Shown piece by piece: positions 54,674 through 56,153 of a stretch of 56,153 bases of DNA (position 1 is its first letter; every line of letters starts with the position of its first letter). A model generated the notes under the pieces. The model saw only the letters and a list, made by a program, of their open reading frames with translations. It was not told where the DNA came from and searched no databases. A program made the position numbers and the translations under genes. The DNA lies in the NCBI GenBank assembly GCA_029260765.1, contig JAJDCP010000128.1, positions 1 through 56,153 on the forward strand. The letters run 5' to 3'. The stretch is from Planctomycetota bacterium (GTDB lineage Bacteria; Planctomycetota; J058; JAJDCP01).

Positions 54674-55708
54674 ATGAGGACCATCCCATTCGAAGAAATG
54701 GACAACATCGAGAAGTGGCAGCATCCCTATGAGTCCCAAGAGCTTCTTGCGGCGGGAACCCACTTCCTGTACGAGCTTGTCCGTGAGAGATTCCCGAACG
54801 CTCCTTTCCTTGAGAGGATTACCAGGCTCGGCGATCGGAAGATCTTCGTCGATCAAGAGTACGTCGCGAAGGGTATGAGGGTACCTGACGAGCGAGCGAA
54901 TTGGCTTATCACCGAGATGCACAAGATTGGCACGATCGGATTCTCGCTGTGGCACCTGAGGCCGAGCTTTGCGACACCTGGATTTGACGACGAGATCCAA
55001 GATCTGGCACGGGTCACCAAGGATGACAGTGATGAAGAGAATGAGAGACTGCTCAGAGGTGTCTCATTCCTGATGTACTCTGCAAGCATTCTTGCCCGTA
55101 ACGGCTTTGAAATCGAGTTTATCAAACGTGGTGACCAAAAACGGCCGGACTTCTTCGCACGCAGAGACGGAAACACATTCGCTTGTGAAGCGACGACTCG
55201 TCGCCCAAAGAAACTTCGCGCGAGTACAGTCAAAGAGTTCTGGTTTCACGCAAACAAGGCCGTCGAGAAAAAACTACCGCAACTCCGGCATCCTGAATTC
55301 AAGAGTTGTGTCTTGCTTCTCGACTGTTCACCCGTCTTTGATCTCATGTTCTCCGAGGGCTTGGTTGCCGCCGGAACCCTCCATGTCATGAACCCACCGG
55401 GGCAATCTGGGCCCCCACCAAGGAGCGTACCTCTACTTCGCTACGACGACACCGAGTTTGCGGCAGGCCTGAAGAAGCTCACGGAGATCGTCGCCGGGTC
55501 GAACGTCCATACGATCATGTATTGGAAGTTCACAACCGAAGTTCTTGGCGAAATACATCGTCGGCACCTGAAACATCGCGTACTTGGTACCATCGGCCCC
55601 GGATACAACTTCTGGGGGTACTTTGACAACGCAATTGTCTTCCCTGGCCCAGATGTCAAAGTGGTATGGGACGACGATCTTGACACTGCCGGGGTCGCTC
55701 GCCGCTAG
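54674..55708 (+). CDS. Unknown protein with PD-(D/E)XK-nuclease-like core, foreign base use
   Basis: A 344-residue protein whose gene is visibly richer in A and T than its neighbours, with codons such as AGA and AAA used freely, which suggests recent transfer. Residues about 135-180 run from a helix (RLLRGVSFLMYSASILARNG) through FEIEFI to RPDFFARR and FACEATT. This is the strand-Asp...Glu order of the PD-(D/E)XK fold, although the usual final Lys is Thr. Later strands (KSCVLLLDCSPV, HTIMYWKFT) and VVWDDD fit an alpha/beta protein. It may be a nuclease-like or inactive relative, perhaps a defence gene. ATG 54674 follows GAGG. It sits between a recombinase and a long palindrome. Confidence 0.68.
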   Translation: MRTIPFEEMDNIEKWQHPYESQELLAAGTHFLYELVRERFPNAPFLERITRLGDRKIFVDQEYVAKGMRVPDERANWLITEMHKIGTIGFSLWHLRPSFATPGFDDEIQDLARVTKDDSDEENERLLRGVSFLMYSASILARNGFEIEFIKRGDQKRPDFFARRDGNTFACEATTRRPKKLRASTVKEFWFHANKAVEKKLPQLRHPEFKSCVLLLDCSPVFDLMFSEGLVAAGTLHVMNPPGQSGPPPRSVPLLRYDDTEFAAGLKKLTEIVAGSNVHTIMYWKFTTEVLGEIHRRHLKHRVLGTIGPGYNFWGYFDNAIVFPGPDVKVVWDDDLDTAGVARR

Positions 55709-55726
55709 TGTCGCTGTCTGCCAACG

Positions 55727-55871
55727 CCCTTTCGCCGCTAAGCCCTCCAGCGCGGCCTGGCGCTTGCTCCACCTCTCTGCGCTCCAACCGGTTGCGTCGC
55801 CGAATCCCGTCGGGATCGTCTGGCAACCGCCAGGCCGCGCTTCCGGGTCGCCTGCGGCGACGGCGAAAGGG
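55727..55871 (+). repeat. Long imperfect palindrome after the AT-richer gene
   Basis: CCCTTTCGCCG (55727-55737) pairs with CGGCGAAAGGG (55861-55871), and AGCGCGGCCTGGCG (55749-55762) pairs with CGCCAGGCCGCGCT (55828-55841), both perfectly. An inner hairpin (GGTTGC at 55790 with GCAACC at 55822) contains a smaller one (ATCCCG with CGGGAT). It begins 19 bases after the stop codon. It resembles an attC site in length and folding but lacks matching RYYYAAC/GTTRRRY ends. It could also be a terminator-like or MITE structure. Confidence 0.6.
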
Positions 55872-55947
55872 TTCATTGCGGGCTCGATCGGGGCGGGGAA
55901 GAAAGTCGATGAGATCCTGAGCATCGACGGGGGAGTGCGGGAGCCGG

Positions 55948-56153
55948 ATGGGTGGGGCTGTGCAGGTTGATGCGGTGGCTCGCCCGGACCCGACTCCGAC
56001 CCGGAACCCGCCCCCGAGGCCGGATCCGACACCGAGTCCGGATCCGAAGCCGACCCCGAACCCGACCCCGAAGGACCGAAATCCGTGGGGACCGAAGACC
56101 GTGAAGACCGAGGGCCGAGGTCGATGGTCGGTCGCGATGAGACTGTGAACATC
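55948..56153 (+). other. Degenerate proline-coding repeat at the window edge
   Basis: A tract of CCGACN/CCGAAC-type units at about 55985-56085 encodes Pro-Asp/Pro-Thr pairs (RPDPTPTRNPPPRPDPTPSP), related to the stalk repeat at 39451. The frame has no good start and stops at 56148. It is most likely a remnant of a surface-protein gene; I cannot support an intact one. The stretch from 55872 to 55947 shows nothing recognisable. Confidence 0.35.

Noticed and set aside
52797..55871. A true integron with IntI, attI and attC
   Set aside because: The recombinase lacks the IntI-specific extra helix region before the HxxR box, and the palindrome lacks matching RYYYAAC and GTTRRRY ends. The scattered core-like heptamers are in the wrong order.
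55584..55970. A gene downstream of or overlapping the AT-richer gene
   Set aside because: The frame runs through the palindrome, overlaps the end of a well-supported gene and encodes low-complexity sequence.

Overview
This is one contiguous piece of a GC-rich bacterial chromosome carrying about 40 protein genes on both strands and no rRNA or tRNA gene that I can recognise. The lineage is most likely Planctomycetota, with Myxococcota or an uncultured relative as alternatives. The signs are four Hanks-type Ser/Thr kinases in 56 kb (two with DWG instead of DFG), a kinase fused to an FGE-sulfatase domain, secreted proteins with a 'LKDGR..G' beta-barrel motif or a HEAT-like C terminus, a Cys-containing C-terminal sorting tail, and many TPR and coiled-coil membrane proteins. 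This assignment is inference from gene content.

Layout. 1-9046: a repeat copy, a kinase-FGE fusion, a second repeat copy, an RND efflux pair on the minus strand and a membrane protein. 9182-20259: the central region, a same-strand run of gp25-like, gpJ-like and gpI-like contractile-tail baseplate genes. The gpI-like protein carries an N-terminal PASTA domain. They are followed by a large accessory protein, then an FHA protein, a PP2C phosphatase and a kinase-FHA protein, ending in a clear terminator. 20284-28552: an SDR, a Roadblock-like protein, an acyltransferase, a GNAT, a secreted HEAT-like protein and two membrane-anchored coiled-coil proteins. 28556-38109: two further kinases, a radical SAM protein, a CBS protein and small membrane proteins. 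38254-48527: a surface beta-helix protein, dispersed repeats, a TerB-like protein, a PLP enzyme, a phospholipase-D-like protein, rsmG, zinc-ribbon proteins, a methyltransferase and an aldo/keto reductase-like protein. 48558-51143: a rubrerythrin / Fe-S protein / DUF3501 operon with a good promoter. 51209-52627: dnaJ and a small membrane protein. 52651-56153: a mobile or accessory end, with a tyrosine recombinase gene interrupted by a small inverted-repeat element, an AT-richer nuclease-fold-like gene, a long palindrome and a proline-coding repeat.

How the genes work together. The baseplate genes resemble part of an extracellular contractile injection system or tailocin. No sheath, tube, spike or ATPase gene is in the window, so the rest must lie elsewhere or the module is partial. 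Its position directly upstream of an FHA / phosphatase / kinase set recalls the threonine-phosphorylation switch of type VI secretion, here joined to a baseplate that itself carries a PASTA sensor domain. I regard this as the strongest candidate for an undescribed system. A second candidate is the recombinase, AT-rich gene and palindrome at the right end, which looks cassette-like but does not meet integron criteria.

Limits: family names come from motif recognition by eye. Promoters, operators and hairpins are pattern calls. Nothing was searched or folded by computation.
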